DNA from: Sphacelaria rigidula
Taxonomy: Eukaryota; Phaeophyceae; Sphacelariales
Length of the DNA: 22,562 bases
Direction: 5' to 3'
NCBI GenBank assembly: GCA_964200075.2
Contig: CAXNAA020000328.1
Span: 1 to 22,562, forward strand
Shown here one piece after another: positions 1-9,800 of the stretch. Position 1 is the stretch's first letter; each line of letters starts with the position of its first letter. Made by a program: the position numbers and the translations under genes. The notes beneath the pieces are model-generated. The model saw only the letters and a program-made list of their open reading frames with translations, did not search any database and was not told the DNA's origin.

Positions 1-65
1 GGGGCAGTGCCGGGGGGGAGGGGGAAACCATGCGCTGCGCGCATCCTCCTACCGCGTCGGGGGCG

Positions 66-66
<1 letters not shown>

Positions 67-110
<44 letters not shown>
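67..110. repeat. poly-G homopolymer tract (44 G)
   Basis: An uninterrupted run of 44 G, preceded by more G-rich sequence from position 40. On the minus strand it is a poly-C tract that follows directly on the end of the LINE ORF2 remnant at 111-727. The LINE tail at 784-840 is also followed on the minus strand by C-rich sequence, so the tract probably grew from a C-rich 3' region of this element family. Its exact length is unreliable because homopolymers of this size are hard to sequence. Confidence 0.95.
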
Positions 111-111
<1 letters not shown>

Positions 112-727
112 CGCATTCGTAGCTTGCCTTAGTCGTGTGACCATTGACCACGCATCCCTTTTGAGACGGAGCACCATTCCTACTCCTGTTAGAGACACCT
201 CCAACATTCCGGTGCTCATTACTTTTCTTCCATACACCACACGAAAACCTTTTACATATCTGATCCTCGTCCTGTTTCGCCGTCTGTGGCCACCATCTAT
301 CGCCTAGTGTAGCCATCCTGTTTTCGCTACTGTCTAATGCATCCAACGATTTCATGCCACCTTCGATCACGTCCCGCATTGCTCCCTCGAGCACGTCCCG
401 TTCCTTCTTGTATAGTTCACATTCTGCCACTACATGACTTCTGCTCGCTATTGCTTTGGCACAGGGGTAATTCTGTGCATCTACTTTCTCCTTTCGACTA
501 CAGGTACATGTATTTCTTCTTTTTCGCAAGTCGAAGTCCATCGCCCGAAATCGCACTTTCGCATTTTTCGCCGCGTCCGCTGGGCCATGCAGATATGTTT
601 TCATCCTTATCCCATCTCTCAATCCCCCGTATATCTTCACATGTTGTTTTCGTCTAATTTGCGTCTGAGCGTCAATAATTCTTTTCTTGTCAACATGTCT
701 TTTTCTTTTGTCTTGTACCCCGCGCCT
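111..727 (-). mobile_element. Non-LTR retrotransposon (LINE) ORF2 carboxy-terminal remnant
   Basis: The minus strand is open for about 205 codons from 727 down to 111, with no frameshift needed. It is the part of a LINE polyprotein downstream of the reverse transcriptase. Visible landmarks are a basic stretch ending in GLRDGIRMKTYLHGP, then FRAMDFDLRKRRNTCTC, a Cys/His cluster with SRSHVVAECELYKKERDVL, then LGDRWWP and a basic tail (KGCVVNGHTTKAS). The Cys-rich part followed by HxxxEC resembles the zinc-binding C-terminal region of many LINE ORF2 proteins. The frame is closed upstream by a TGA (plus-strand 728-730), so the reverse transcriptase and endonuclease are missing and the copy is dead. 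It ends at the poly-G/C tract. The LINE call rests on remembered family wording, not on a search. Confidence 0.7.
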
Positions 728-730
728 TCA

Positions 731-845
731 CCGATGGTCAGTATCTCGTCTTGGTCTCGGAGGGGGAGGGGGGGCAGACTCATTTACTGCTTGCCTTTAG
801 TCATTTGACCAGTGACCATGCATCCATTTCGAGACGGAGGGAGGA
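731..845 (-). mobile_element. Second LINE ORF2 tail with C-rich 3' end
   Basis: On the minus strand, about 17 codons (SRNGCMVTGQMTKGKQ, then TAA at plus 784-786) match the last residues of the neighbouring remnant (GCVVNGHTTKAS), giving an imperfect 55-bp direct repeat with 116-174. The stop codon is followed by a C-rich run (plus 761-777), paralleling the poly-C after the first copy. Only the extreme 3' end survives; upstream it runs into G-rich low-complexity sequence (841-860). Confidence 0.6.
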
Positions 846-1046
846 GGGGGGGGGGGAGGGGCCTAATGTACAAACGAAACAAACAAGAAACCCCTATGGT
901 ATGTACTGGTGCATCCGGGACAGCATCAACCGCGTGGTGACTGGTTCGTCCCCTTGTTTAGAAGGACAAGGCACACCATACGCACTGACCATGTACATAA
1001 TCAAACACCGATACCCGTTCGTGTTGCGGGCCCTCGCTTTACTCAG

Positions 1047-1238
1047 GGTCTGTGGACAGCGACAAGTCAGCGCTGTGCGCTTTGTACGACGGCACTGGTC
1101 GTCCATGGCACGGGAGTCTGGGGAGAAGTCCGAACAGCGCCGAGCCGCTTGCGAATTGGCCTGGCGTTTCCATCAACCGAGAGGGGCGAGTCATTAAGCT
1201 GGATCTTAAGGGCAAACTTGGCGGGGGAACATTGAATG
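1047..1238 (+). CDS. LRR-ROCO exon: LRR N-terminal cap
   Basis: The frame reads VDSDKSALCALYDGTG, then a Trp-containing linker (LANWPGVSINREGRVIKLDL) and ends in TLNG. This is the N-terminal cap that precedes the LRRs in this family: a short helix with ALxALYxxTG, a W..GV motif, then a first LRR strand. The acceptor is a pyrimidine-rich ...ctttactcag ending at 1046 and the donor is GTGAGC at 1239. Read this way the exon is 192 nt and phase 1 at both ends, as the LRR cassettes are. The residue before DSD is a GTG (1052-1054) where relatives commonly begin with Met. The exon could thus be an internal exon spliced from upstream, or a first exon whose ATG has mutated. No upstream exon was found. 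Confidence 0.75.
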
Positions 1239-2236
1239 GTGAGCGAATGAGATGCGCACGGTATCATGCAAGCGGCGGGGTCTGGGCTTGGCCGAACCTC
1301 GTGAGCTTGCCTATCTCGATTGTTGTGAGTGGAGGGGGGGCTGAGCATAGATGGCGAAGAGGCGAGCACTTTAACCTTCCTTTTCATATTGCCCCCGGAA
1401 AACGCGGAGCAGGTGTTCGTACGGCGCTTGCGTCTGCCGTAGATGTGCCTGTGTGAATCATTAGCGGTGGGGGGTTAGACTACGAGAGACTTTGCCGCGT
1501 CGGAATTGATTTCGAGGTGGCATATCACTGCCTGGACAACTCTTACGTTGACGTGATGACTAGGTCCAGTAAGTGGTGACCGGTTTTACAGCTGCTGAAC
1601 TCCTTCTCCGTAGAAAACGTGTGTCTTGTTCTATCTATTTTATTGCACTGCGCCCCGGGGGTCTAACAAAGGTACAACTGACATCATGAGGGTGGGAAAA
1701 CCGCGGGTTTGAGTCCCGCCAGATGCATCTTGTTTGACTTTTTTTCTTTCTGGAGAGTATCCGATTTCCGTCGTTGGAAACGTGAGGAAGTAAGTAGCAA
1801 AAAAGAAATTCCTGTTTCCCCAAGTTTGCGAGACGAGGAACGCAAGCTGGTGAGCCGCGGAGTGGTCGAGGAACCCTAAAGCGTCGTTCACACCTTCAGT
1901 TTCAACGAGCGCTAGGCAGACCCCCCATAGCTCGGGAGTGGCGCATGTTCATCGAATTGCGTGTGCGGTGGAAATCTTGCCGGTTACTTAACTTATCCGC
2001 ATAGTCACAGTACTTCCCCCTTGCTTGCGCCCAGATTTTGACATGTCGATTGATACGCAAAGCTGGTGCATGCCATCATTCGGTGAGGGGTGGTCGCGAG
2101 CGTTTTCCTGTGCGATCACGGTAGCCAACACCGGCTAACTTGTTGTCTCGACGGATGTGTAGCGAGTTGATTGTCGCCCTACCGCATGTGAAGATCTAAT
2201 CACAGCTCTGCCCCGGCTGCCCCCCGCGATGAGCAG
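1239..2236 (+). other. Putative intron 1 (998 bp)
   Basis: Starts GTGAGC and ends ...gatgagcag. Apart from the tRNA-like element at 1651-1750, no coding similarity was seen on either strand. The frame upstream of the next exon contains a TGA immediately before the acceptor, which supports placing the splice site there. Confidence 0.55.
1651..1750 (+). mobile_element. tRNA-derived SINE-like element (degenerate)
   Basis: A T-arm-like stem-loop GCGGG-TTTGAGT-CCCGC occupies 1703-1719, with a B-box-like GGTTTGAGTCC at 1706-1716 (one mismatch to the GGTTCGANTCC consensus). About 44 nt upstream, GGTCTAACAAAGG (1661-1673) sits where an A box should be but matches poorly. A T-run (about 1738-1746), a possible Pol III terminator, follows. 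The acceptor arms do not pair, so this is not a functional tRNA. Confidence 0.45.
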
Positions 2237-2299
2237 GTCCAGAGCTTGGAGAGCTCGGCGCTCTCGAGGAGCTGTATTTATCCCGGAACGACCTCGTCG
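2237..2299 (+). CDS. LRR-ROCO exon: single LRR, 63-bp shortened cassette
   Basis: The frame reads P-ELGELGALEELYLSRNDLVG with the LxxLxxLxLxxNxLxG pattern of plant-type LRRs. Acceptor ...gatgagcag and donor GTGCGAG give a phase 1-1 exon of 63 nt. The other cassettes here are 72 nt; this one lacks three residues at its start, where the others read GSI or GTV before Pro. The loss is in frame and leaves the LxxLxLxxN strand intact. A TGA sits directly upstream in this frame, so the missing residues cannot be recovered by moving the acceptor a few bases. The segment LGALEEL is nearly the same as in the 8689 exon, which suggests recent duplication. Confidence 0.8.
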
Positions 2300-2662
2300 G
2301 TGCGAGTCTGCAGCCTTGTAGTGGCTGTACTCCCTCTGTCCCACATGTAACAGTACCTAACGGCGATACATTGTTCAGATATGCCAGTGGTGGCGACGAT
2401 TTTGTGGTTGGGTTTGTTAGAAACGCAAAGCGCAGACGAAGCTGATGGAAGAAACAAACAAAAAAAATGTTTTAATCACTAAAACTGTGTCGAAATAAAC
2501 CCCATTTTGACCCTTTTTGATCCATTTCCCCCCCACCATTGACCAATTTTGAACGTTTTCACGCCGAGCACTAGCAACTACATGCTAACATAATATTGGA
2601 TGGGGCGTGTGTAGGTTAATATCACGGACATGTCCAAAATCAATGGTGGTTTCGCGATTTTC

Positions 2663-2750
2663 ACAGTTTTTGGCCCATTTTTCGCGATTTTTCGTGTTCC
2701 CGGGTCTATCATGCCTTCCTGGGAAAACAAGCGAAAAATGGCCGTTTCTG
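2663..2750. repeat. Fold-back (inverted repeat) hairpin element
   Basis: The arm at 2663-2704 (containing GGCCCATTTTTCGC and TTCCCGGG) is matched in reverse complement by 2718-2750 (CCTGGGAAAACAAGCGAAAA then ATGGCC), with a small internal indel and a loop of about 13 nt. It sits in an AT-rich island with A and T runs (2459-2880). It may be a MITE-like fold-back; no target-site duplication was identified. Confidence 0.6.
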
Positions 2751-5128
2751 GACCGACCTACTTTTTCTTCGCCGCGCAGCTGCATGGTTCAAGCACGAGC
2801 TACAAATTTTCAAAACATTTTCCTTGAATAAAAACACCGTAGAGTTCATTAAAAAAAAAAAAACGATCGGGCATCGTTAAGGGTCCGTACAAATTTAGGT
2901 ACCTTTACTTATGGGATAGAGGAAGTATATGTTTTGAGGCGCTCCGTGGAGCCGACCAGCGAAGACTCCCTGAAACTGTCGACAGCACCCAGTACTTGAG
3001 TGGATGAAACTCGGGATGTCCCGAGCCTAAGCTACCCACAAAGCGCTTTACTCTGCCGACGTATGAGTCACGCGAAGAGGGTGTACACATTGCGTGCGTC
3101 ATTATCAAACAGTTGTGGTCACGTCTCCTGAGATGTCACTGCTGGTGGTATTGAGATACGTAGCATTCCGTTTGACAGGAGTCAATGTTGGGATAGTTCC
3201 CAGATTCATATGCTGGATATTGGCGGGAAGCGGAAGTATCGGCGCAACGTCAAGTTTACAGGCTCTCTGGTGCAACGCTTGAGCAGTTTTGTAAACGATG
3301 CTTTGGAGTTCAGTCCCCACGCCAACGGTCGGTTTGTTCTGTTTGGTCGTGAGCAGGACCTTGGTTGAGCCTCATTGATGGCTATCTGTGGGCTTGTATG
3401 CATATCGAGAGGTGTGCGGTAAGTCTTTCCAGCGCCTCGACTGCTGCAGTACACAATCCAAACAGAATCCGTGGTACAGCAGCACCTTGGCCGTGGCTCT
3501 TGAGCGGACCGGCGTTCAAAGTCTGAACGATAACTAGGCTTTGCCTATAGCGCGTTCGGGTGCCGTGCTTTGTTTTTGTTGATGAGCGTACGGAAAGCCG
3601 TAACTTGGGCGCAAAATAAGTCCACCCCCAGATGCCATGTGGTACCCAACCGGCCAAGAATACTGCGGTTGATAATTGTACAGTCATTAGCACCACGTGA
3701 CGCTCACCGTGTACAGTGTATCCTACTACACGTTGATATGGACTGACCAAAAGGCATGCGTTGAAAGCCGTCATAATCCAAGGACGTGATCGCCGTTCTC
3801 TTTATGTCGTTCGATCATATGCTGGTTCTGCCGATGAGCGTAAACGTCCCTCGTCTGGATCTTCGTCTTTGAACACGTCTATTTTAGTCGATGCTGGCAA
3901 ACAAGAAAAACATCCACGCGGTGGTCCGCCGAATCTTGGGTTTGAGTCCATAGAGCAAACGATGGATTTTGACCAAATGAAGTTATTTCGTGTCCTTTTG
4001 AATGGTAAGTTCCCTGTCCTTCCTCCGAGCTCTTGGCGAATTACGAGGCATACCGTTACAGATGTACTGTTACAGATGCGTACGCAGTGAGCCATGAAGT
4101 TTGTTCATACACGATAGGTTTCACGGAATTCTTGTCTACGAGGTGCACCACATGTGTTGTAAATCTTTTTTATGTCGCCTTTTTTGGGGGACAGTGCTTT
4201 GTGTGTTCGTCGAGATAAATGTAGGACTATGCGGCATTGCAACTGACGGTATCTAACCTACACGGTACAGCAACAGTGTGTGCGTCGAGACGTGTGGCAT
4301 TTAAAAGCTATAAGTGGAATGCGCATACGATACCATTTGCCATGTAAGGTTGGTGTATTCCGTTGTTAGCTACAACACAGGCAATGGTCGGCTACAGTAC
4401 TGACAGAAAGCACCCTGCCGTAAAGTACTGTGCCGTAACAACCGTGTCATATCGTGGATGACGTAACAGCACCCCCATGCAAAATATACCGTTCCCCATT
4501 TTAACACAGTATCGCGGACTGTACAGTTGATGAAGTATTGTAGACAAATCACGTAGAAATGGTAAAAAGGTGATTCAACAAATCGAGAGCCCTTCCAAAA
4601 ATATTGATTCGATTCACGTTTTTGCAAAAACAACATCGGTAAATGGTTACCGGTTACCGAAGAGCGGTTGCCTCAACCAAATTCGTGTGTTACTCCGATG
4701 AAAAAACACGTGCGAAACTACTTCGATAAACGTTTTCCGGCTCTTCTCATGAAGTTGAGCCTTCGGTTCAGGTAGGGTGTGCTATGTGGGTGTGCTACGA
4801 GGCAACGAGCTAATGAGACTTATCTATCAACACCAAAAGCAGATGGTGTGAGAACTGATCAATAGCAGATGGCAAAGGGCGATAGGAAGAAGGGGTGGGG
4901 CTGTTGTGTATCGACCGTGTGTGCGCTGCGAAACCTGCCGAAATATGATGGGTGTGCTGCATTCCTTCTATTGCTTCTTGTACTGTACTGTATGCATAGT
5001 AGACATCGCCAAGTAGGCGATGTACTATTCTTTGGTAACTACATGTACCAAACGTAAAATATTTTGTGCGGTCCCCTTGGCGTGAACCCGCTGCGTGGTC
5101 AGGCCCCATTCCGCCGGAGCTGGCCCGT

Positions 5129-5425
5129 TTAGGCCGTTTTTGTCTTCTTTTCCGAGACCGTCAGTCCGAAGGCCCCAAACACTTGCACTCTAGCACTCAT
5201 CATTCTCGCCAGGCCGTTAGGTGACCTCGACACAACGGCCGCGTCATCGGCGTAAAGCATTCCCCATACCGCCCGTCGTGCGCGTTCTACAGGTGTCTCC
5301 GTCTCCCTCAGCGTCTCCTCGTCGAGGTGTACCATGTCCTCGAGGATTATGTCGTCCTCCCTGAATCGCACGAAAACTACCTCGAGCGTCGCAGCGAAAA
5401 ATATATTGAACAACAGCGGGGACAG
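5129..5425 (-). mobile_element. Non-LTR retrotransposon reverse transcriptase fragment
   Basis: The minus strand encodes LSPLLFNIFFAATLEVVFVR near 5425, then WGMLYADDAAVVSRSP and a carboxy end reading FGLTVSEKKTKTA. LSPLLFN and YADD (plus 5243-5254) are the palm-domain motifs of LINE-type reverse transcriptases; YADD holds the catalytic aspartates. The frame is cut by a TAG just upstream of LSPLLFN (plus 5426-5428), where relatives read RQGCV, and by a TAA at 5129-5131 shortly after the TVSEKKT motif. Both ends of the RT are gone, so this is a dead fragment of about 99 residues. It could come from the same family as the 111-727 remnant, but the two are separate insertions or pieces. Confidence 0.85.
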
Positions 5426-6049
5426 CTAGAGGATACGATTGAGAGTGAAAATCGGTCAATAAGTGAATGAATCGTTTCAGTTCTGAAATGCCCCTGCACA
5501 AGCCCCGATATGCTTTCTAAAGTAGCCTGCCACTGAAGCCCTTGATGTCCCTGAGTAGGATATCGACGTGTAGCTGTAAGCACACGCTAGTGATGGAGGC
5601 AAAGAAGAGCACACACAGAACGGAAAATTGGCTAAGTTAAAGCGAATGATCGAAGCCACCCTCAATCAGCGCCCCACTCTCAATCTCACGAAAACGTTTG
5701 TAAGAGGCATTAAACGGGTATTTTATCGGGATATAGCCTTCCGGACCATATCGGAGTGTTGAGAACAGGGCTCGACACTCCGTCGAACCATATACCGGGG
5801 TGTCGGATACACATTTCGGTATCGTTTAGTATTGTAGCCGGGGGTCACCACAGGAAGGAGGTCAACACACGAGTTTTTTCTTTCTTCTCTTGTTTTATAA
5901 CAGTACTCTCATCTGCATTCTGCGGTGCTTATCTTATTTTTCATCGCGAGACGGGCTCAGCAATCCCTTTCCCTCGTCACCCGTGATTTTGAAATTTGTG
6001 TACCCGCGATATATAACAGCCGCTCTCCATTGTTGAGCATGGTGTGGAG

Positions 6050-6145
6050 AAAAATCCCACATCGTGTGACAGCACCGAGAGTCGAACCCACGACCTCACC
6101 GTAGGGAGGAACCGAAGGTACCATCTAAGCCACCGGGCTGACTGG
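6050..6145 (-). mobile_element. tRNA-derived SINE-like element with intact A and B boxes
   Basis: On the minus strand, TGGCTTAGATGG (plus 6121-6132) fits the Pol III A-box consensus TRGCNNARYNGG at every position. GGTTCGACTCT (plus 6078-6088) is close to the B box. Their starts are 44 nt apart, the spacing found in tRNA genes. The T-stem pairs poorly and the acceptor arms do not pair, so this is a tRNA-derived head of a SINE rather than a tRNA gene. The tail may extend toward about 6030, with a short T-run. Confidence 0.65.
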
Positions 6146-6516
6146 TGACCCAAAATTCGCCACTTCTGACTATACCCTACAGAACACAACGTACAGTACA
6201 TGAAAGTATGCAGAACGAAAGATCGGGAAATTTGCTCTAAACTCTCGAAAGAACTGCCAGCGTTTGTGCCGCTTGTTCTGCAAACGCAGGTCTTCTACGA
6301 AAATGTGGAATGTGCGGCTAGACTGCTGTTGAAGGTACTGTAGTTGTTTCACTCACGAGCCGTATCCAATTATGGTGACATATAATGCGCATCAGTTTTC
6401 TGTTCAGTCTTTACTTTTGAAGGTGGGATACTTGACAGCGTTTCTGATTCATATCCCTCAGTTACTGCAACCCCCTTCCCCCCTCTCTCGCTCCCCTGTG
6501 GTCTTTGTTGAGTAAG

Positions 6517-6539
6517 CCCCCCCCCCCCCCCCCCCCCCC
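6517..6539. repeat. poly-C tract (about 23 C)
   Basis: A run of about 23 C preceded by pyrimidine-rich sequence (6470-6516). No coding remnant was recognised on its flanks, although other C/G homopolymers in the window adjoin LINE tails. Confidence 0.9.
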
Positions 6540-7640
6540 GCCTTCTTTGTTTTCTTCTTGTTTTTTCTTGTTGTTATGTGGAGGTCGTGAGACTCCCGGT
6601 GACGGTAGGAACCATCGAAGGTGGCTGATGATTTTCCTCGTGTTATGTAATCAAGGATTGACCGTAAGTCGTGGGGTGCAGGCAAGTAGATCACTCGGGA
6701 AAGCTCGAAGTAGTTGATCCCCAGGGATAGCCAGCAGTTCGCCGAGAATATCCCTGTTGCCTTGGGGTCCCAGATCCGACTGTACAGATATGGGAGTTTC
6801 GGGGCTCCCGGGAACTACCCCTGTAACAGCCGTTCACTAGGTTTCACGTCATGAAAGGAACTCTCTCCGCACATGCCAAAATGGCGATCTCTACACTTAT
6901 TATTTTCTCTTCACTTTTCCATATATTTTCAATGCTTTCTACATATCGTCACTGTGTGCTCTTTTTTTTTTTCTTCCTGTTCTTCCTTTCATTTCTCTCC
7001 TTTCATTATTATTATATCATGATCTCATTATTTATTATTATAGTAGCATCTCCGCACATTAGCCCGATCTCTCAAACCCGTTATTACAGAAAACGCTTAG
7101 GCATTGGCAGAAAACCACCACGAAAGCAGTATGAAGGCCTTTGGAAGCAGCCGCATCGGGTTGACTGCAGGAATCAGGAACAGTACATGGACAGTTGGTG
7201 TGAAGTGATTTCCTTCTAGACCGCCGATATAAGGTGCGACACAGTCTCGAGGTAGCTCCGAAAATCAGCCGCCCCAAGGGGTTTTTCAATTTCCACATCA
7301 CTCCGATCTTTCAGACTCGAGGTCAACTCGCACCCATATATCGAAAACAATGTACAGACACCCTTGCTGTGAACCCAGGAACATACTTTTAGCGTTCGAA
7401 TCAACTTCATTTTGGCAAGTTTGACCGTCTATTATAGCAGCCAAACTTCGGTTCATCAAAAAACCATTTGGGTACGGTGCAGTCACGGAGAGATATCCAC
7501 CCCTTGCCGAAACGACAAGCATTGCCGCCCCTTGCCTTGGACACTATGCGTCGTCCTGTCGAGGTAGGTAGTCTAGCCGCGTTTCCGATTCGCGAGGATG
7601 GTAGGGTTTGCAAAGGACGAGCTGCCGAATATCGTTGTCC

Positions 7641-7747
7641 CCTTGTCCTAAAACAGAAAATCGACCAGACAATTCTCGTGGGAGTTTTTTGTTTCCACCT
7701 TCCCCTTGTCCAAAAACTGAAAATAAACCGAACAGTTGTGCGGGCAT
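7641..7747. repeat. 63-bp-period tandem duplication
   Basis: The segment starting CCTTGTCCTAAAACAGAAAA at 7641 recurs as CCTTGTCCAAAAACTGAAAA at 7704, and similarity continues over about 45 bp of each unit. The period is 63 bp, a multiple of three. The minus strand is open through both units (RFIFSFWTRGR and WSIFCFRTRGQ), but no domain is recognised. Confidence 0.7.
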
Positions 7748-8688
7748 CCACGTATAATTGTTTTTCATCATGACGTCGCGGTCAAGGTTATCTCAACCGT
7801 TCGAGCAGCCCCAAATTGGCCCCTACATACAACGTTCATGAGTCCACATGATGGCGTGCAAAACGAGGCAAATATTTGTGTGAATAGTCCTGTAGACGCC
7901 AACCATCTTCATCAATTCGTAGGTTTCTTGCTCGCAGTCATGTGCGAAACGTAGGAGCCTTGCCAGTCGAAACAATGGTGAACGATGATGGTGGTAACTG
8001 ATATTCGACTCCGAATTTCATCCGATAGATGACCATTTTCTTCATAGCTTTCCGTGCTGTATTCAATTTTTCTCGTTCAGGCGTTCGGCTTCTGTTTTGT
8101 TTTTGTGGTGTCCTTGAGTCATCGCTTGTTGCCTGGATCTCAAAAAGTGGGCGAGGAAACGGCAGATTCCTGATATTGATACCGATATCTGCACCCGACG
8201 TAGAGTCAGATACGATGTTCATTCGTGACCTGTCAGCCCTAGCACAACGGGGTTGCCCTTTGTGAGAAATATCCTGGAAAGAGAGCTGATGGTCGGATTC
8301 TAGTATTGCTATCGTACAAATCCTGTGTTGGGGATGCTCTAGGCTTTCATCCTTCGGATTATACTCGAAAAAATATTGCTCCATCCCCTAACTTACCCGC
8401 CTCGAAGCTCAATGTCGGCTCATACCAACCTCTCGAGAACGTGAAGAAGCAGTGGCAATGCTTTGCGTAGCGTGCGTTTGTTTGCCCCAGGTGTCACAAC
8501 AATTAGAGTTCTCATCATGTGTACCATTATTCACTATTAATAGTGGCCAGCCTTTGAACGGATTCGGGCTTCTCTGTCAGATGTGCTCTATGTGTGGATG
8601 TTTGCATGAATGTACGAGAGTATACCGCGTGTGATGTATGCGACACAGCCAAGCGACTCCGTGCTTTGCTGCCCCGGTGGACATGCAG

Positions 8689-8760
8689 GTTCGATACCGC
8701 AGCAGCTGGGGAAGCTCGGTGCTCTCGAGGAGCTCTCTCTGTCTCACAACAAGCTCACAG
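8689..8760 (+). CDS. LRR-ROCO exon: single 24-residue LRR cassette
   Basis: Exactly 72 nt between acceptor ...acatgcag and donor GTGAGT, phase 1 at both ends. It reads SIPQQLGKLGALEELSLSHN then KLTG, a complete plant-type LRR (IPxxLGxLxxLxxLxLxxNxLxG). Because both ends are in the same phase and carry one whole repeat, the exon can be inserted, lost or duplicated without disturbing the frame. It shares LGALEEL with the 2237 exon. Confidence 0.9.
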
Positions 8761-8919
8761 GTGAGTTTTAGTTCGAGTGCGACTTGAAGTGGTGATGATT
8801 CGCCCACTTTCCCCGCGTATCAAAAATACTCGGTGTTGTGTTAGGGTTGGGGCGACGAACACTAGAGATTGGCACTGGCGTTTCTGATAGGGACCGGGTC
8901 ATTTTGTGAAATAGTAGAG

Positions 8920-9304
8920 TCTACCCCAGTTCGTAGCCCCAGACCCATGGTTGAAACATACTTGGCTCTAGCGTGAAGAGCGATATTTGGGTCTTTAGTG
9001 GGGCTGAAAGTCCAGAGTACTCCTACAGTAGCGTGCGCAGAACGCGGTTTTCCCCATATCGACGCAACAGACCGCGATTGAAGGTCTACCAAACGCACCC
9101 TTTTCACCCTTTGCACCATTTGCACCCTCCTCGCCTTTTGCGCCCCCCTTGCCCGACGGTTCTCGGCTTGCCTTTGTTGCGGGTAGGGTGGGGGTTAGTG
9201 TTAACGTTAGCGTTAGCGCTAGCGTTAGAGTTAGCGTTAGCGTTAACACTGCGTATTAAAAAAATGTGTCAACCATGGGTTTTAGGGCTACGTTCTGGGG
9301 CAAA
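8920..9304. repeat. Inverted-repeat hairpin, 40-bp arms
   Basis: Arm 8920-8959 (containing TACCCCAG, TAGCCCCAGACCCATGG and TTGAAACAT) matches arm 9264-9304 (ATGTGTCAACCATGGG, then GGGCTACG, then CTGGGG) in reverse complement at roughly 33 of 41 positions. The 300-bp loop contains a C-rich 9-bp-periodic segment (9088-9153) and, next to the right arm, a GTTAGC array. It could be a non-autonomous DNA element; terminal duplications were not resolved. Confidence 0.65.
9193..9248. repeat. GTTAGC hexamer microsatellite (telomere-like variant)
   Basis: About nine degenerate units of GTTAGC/GTTAAC/GTTAGA in direct array. It resembles, but does not equal, the TTAGGG-type telomere unit. A related array in the opposite orientation lies at 9921-9960. 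Confidence 0.85.
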
Positions 9305-9800
9305 TCCTTCTGTCGTGATGAAACCGTACTGCGCAAAACAAACATATTTCTCGTCAGGAAACAGTATTATTTCCTGTGAGAGTAGGGTACACCACGTGCC
9401 TGACCTGTGTCGTTAGGGACACCACGGTGGACTCCGTGACACTCCGCACTGCATGCAGGACAACGCAAGTATTCAGCGTGCGTACAGATGCCTTTTGTTG
9501 AAAAGGTACAGGGCGTGGGTGGTTTGTCCCGTGGGGAGAATTGCTCATTGGCTGCTTCGACGAAATCGCTAGACCAGAGAATAGGCAGAGACGCAAACAA
9601 TTGTTTCGGAGAAGCTTTACTGCATGCACGTGTGAGTGATGCTACGGCAGGGGTGCACAAATATTTTCTGAGGTTGATAATTGTTAAGAACCCTTTATCT
9701 CGTCCAAAACACAACTTATGAAATATGTGAGTACCCCAGGATTACTGTTCCAATGTGCTGGGGATACCCCGAATGAGTTTGCAAACAGGGATGCCCTGGC

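Larger units (their letters stand above)
2300..8688 (+). other. 6.4-kb putative intron or gap between LRR exons
   Basis: No further LRR cassette could be read in this interval on either strand. It contains a fold-back element (2663-2750), a minus-strand RT fragment (5129-5425), a minus-strand SINE-like element (6050-6145), a poly-C tract (6517-6539) and a 63-bp tandem repeat (7641-7747). The stretches 2751-5128, 5430-6040 and 7760-8688 show only short unrecognised ORFs, the longest being 148 codons on the minus strand at 7938-8384. It is far larger than usual algal introns, so it may instead mark a boundary between two broken LRR genes. Confidence 0.5.

Noticed and set aside
49-240. ORF ending in a polyproline run
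   Set aside because: The prolines come from the poly-G/C tract; the upstream part is the LINE tail read in another frame.
1640-1891. Minus-strand ORFs with peptides such as WRDSNPRFS and GGTQTRGFPTL
   Set aside because: These are antisense translations of the tRNA-like T-arm, a common artefact of SINEs.
3382-4095. ORFs of 97-130 codons on both strands
   Set aside because: They overlap one another on opposite strands and show no domain or splice context.
7938-8384. 148-codon minus-strand ORF
   Set aside because: No recognisable domain, no codon pattern distinguishing it from the flanks, and it sits within an intron-like gap; chance ORFs of this size occur here.
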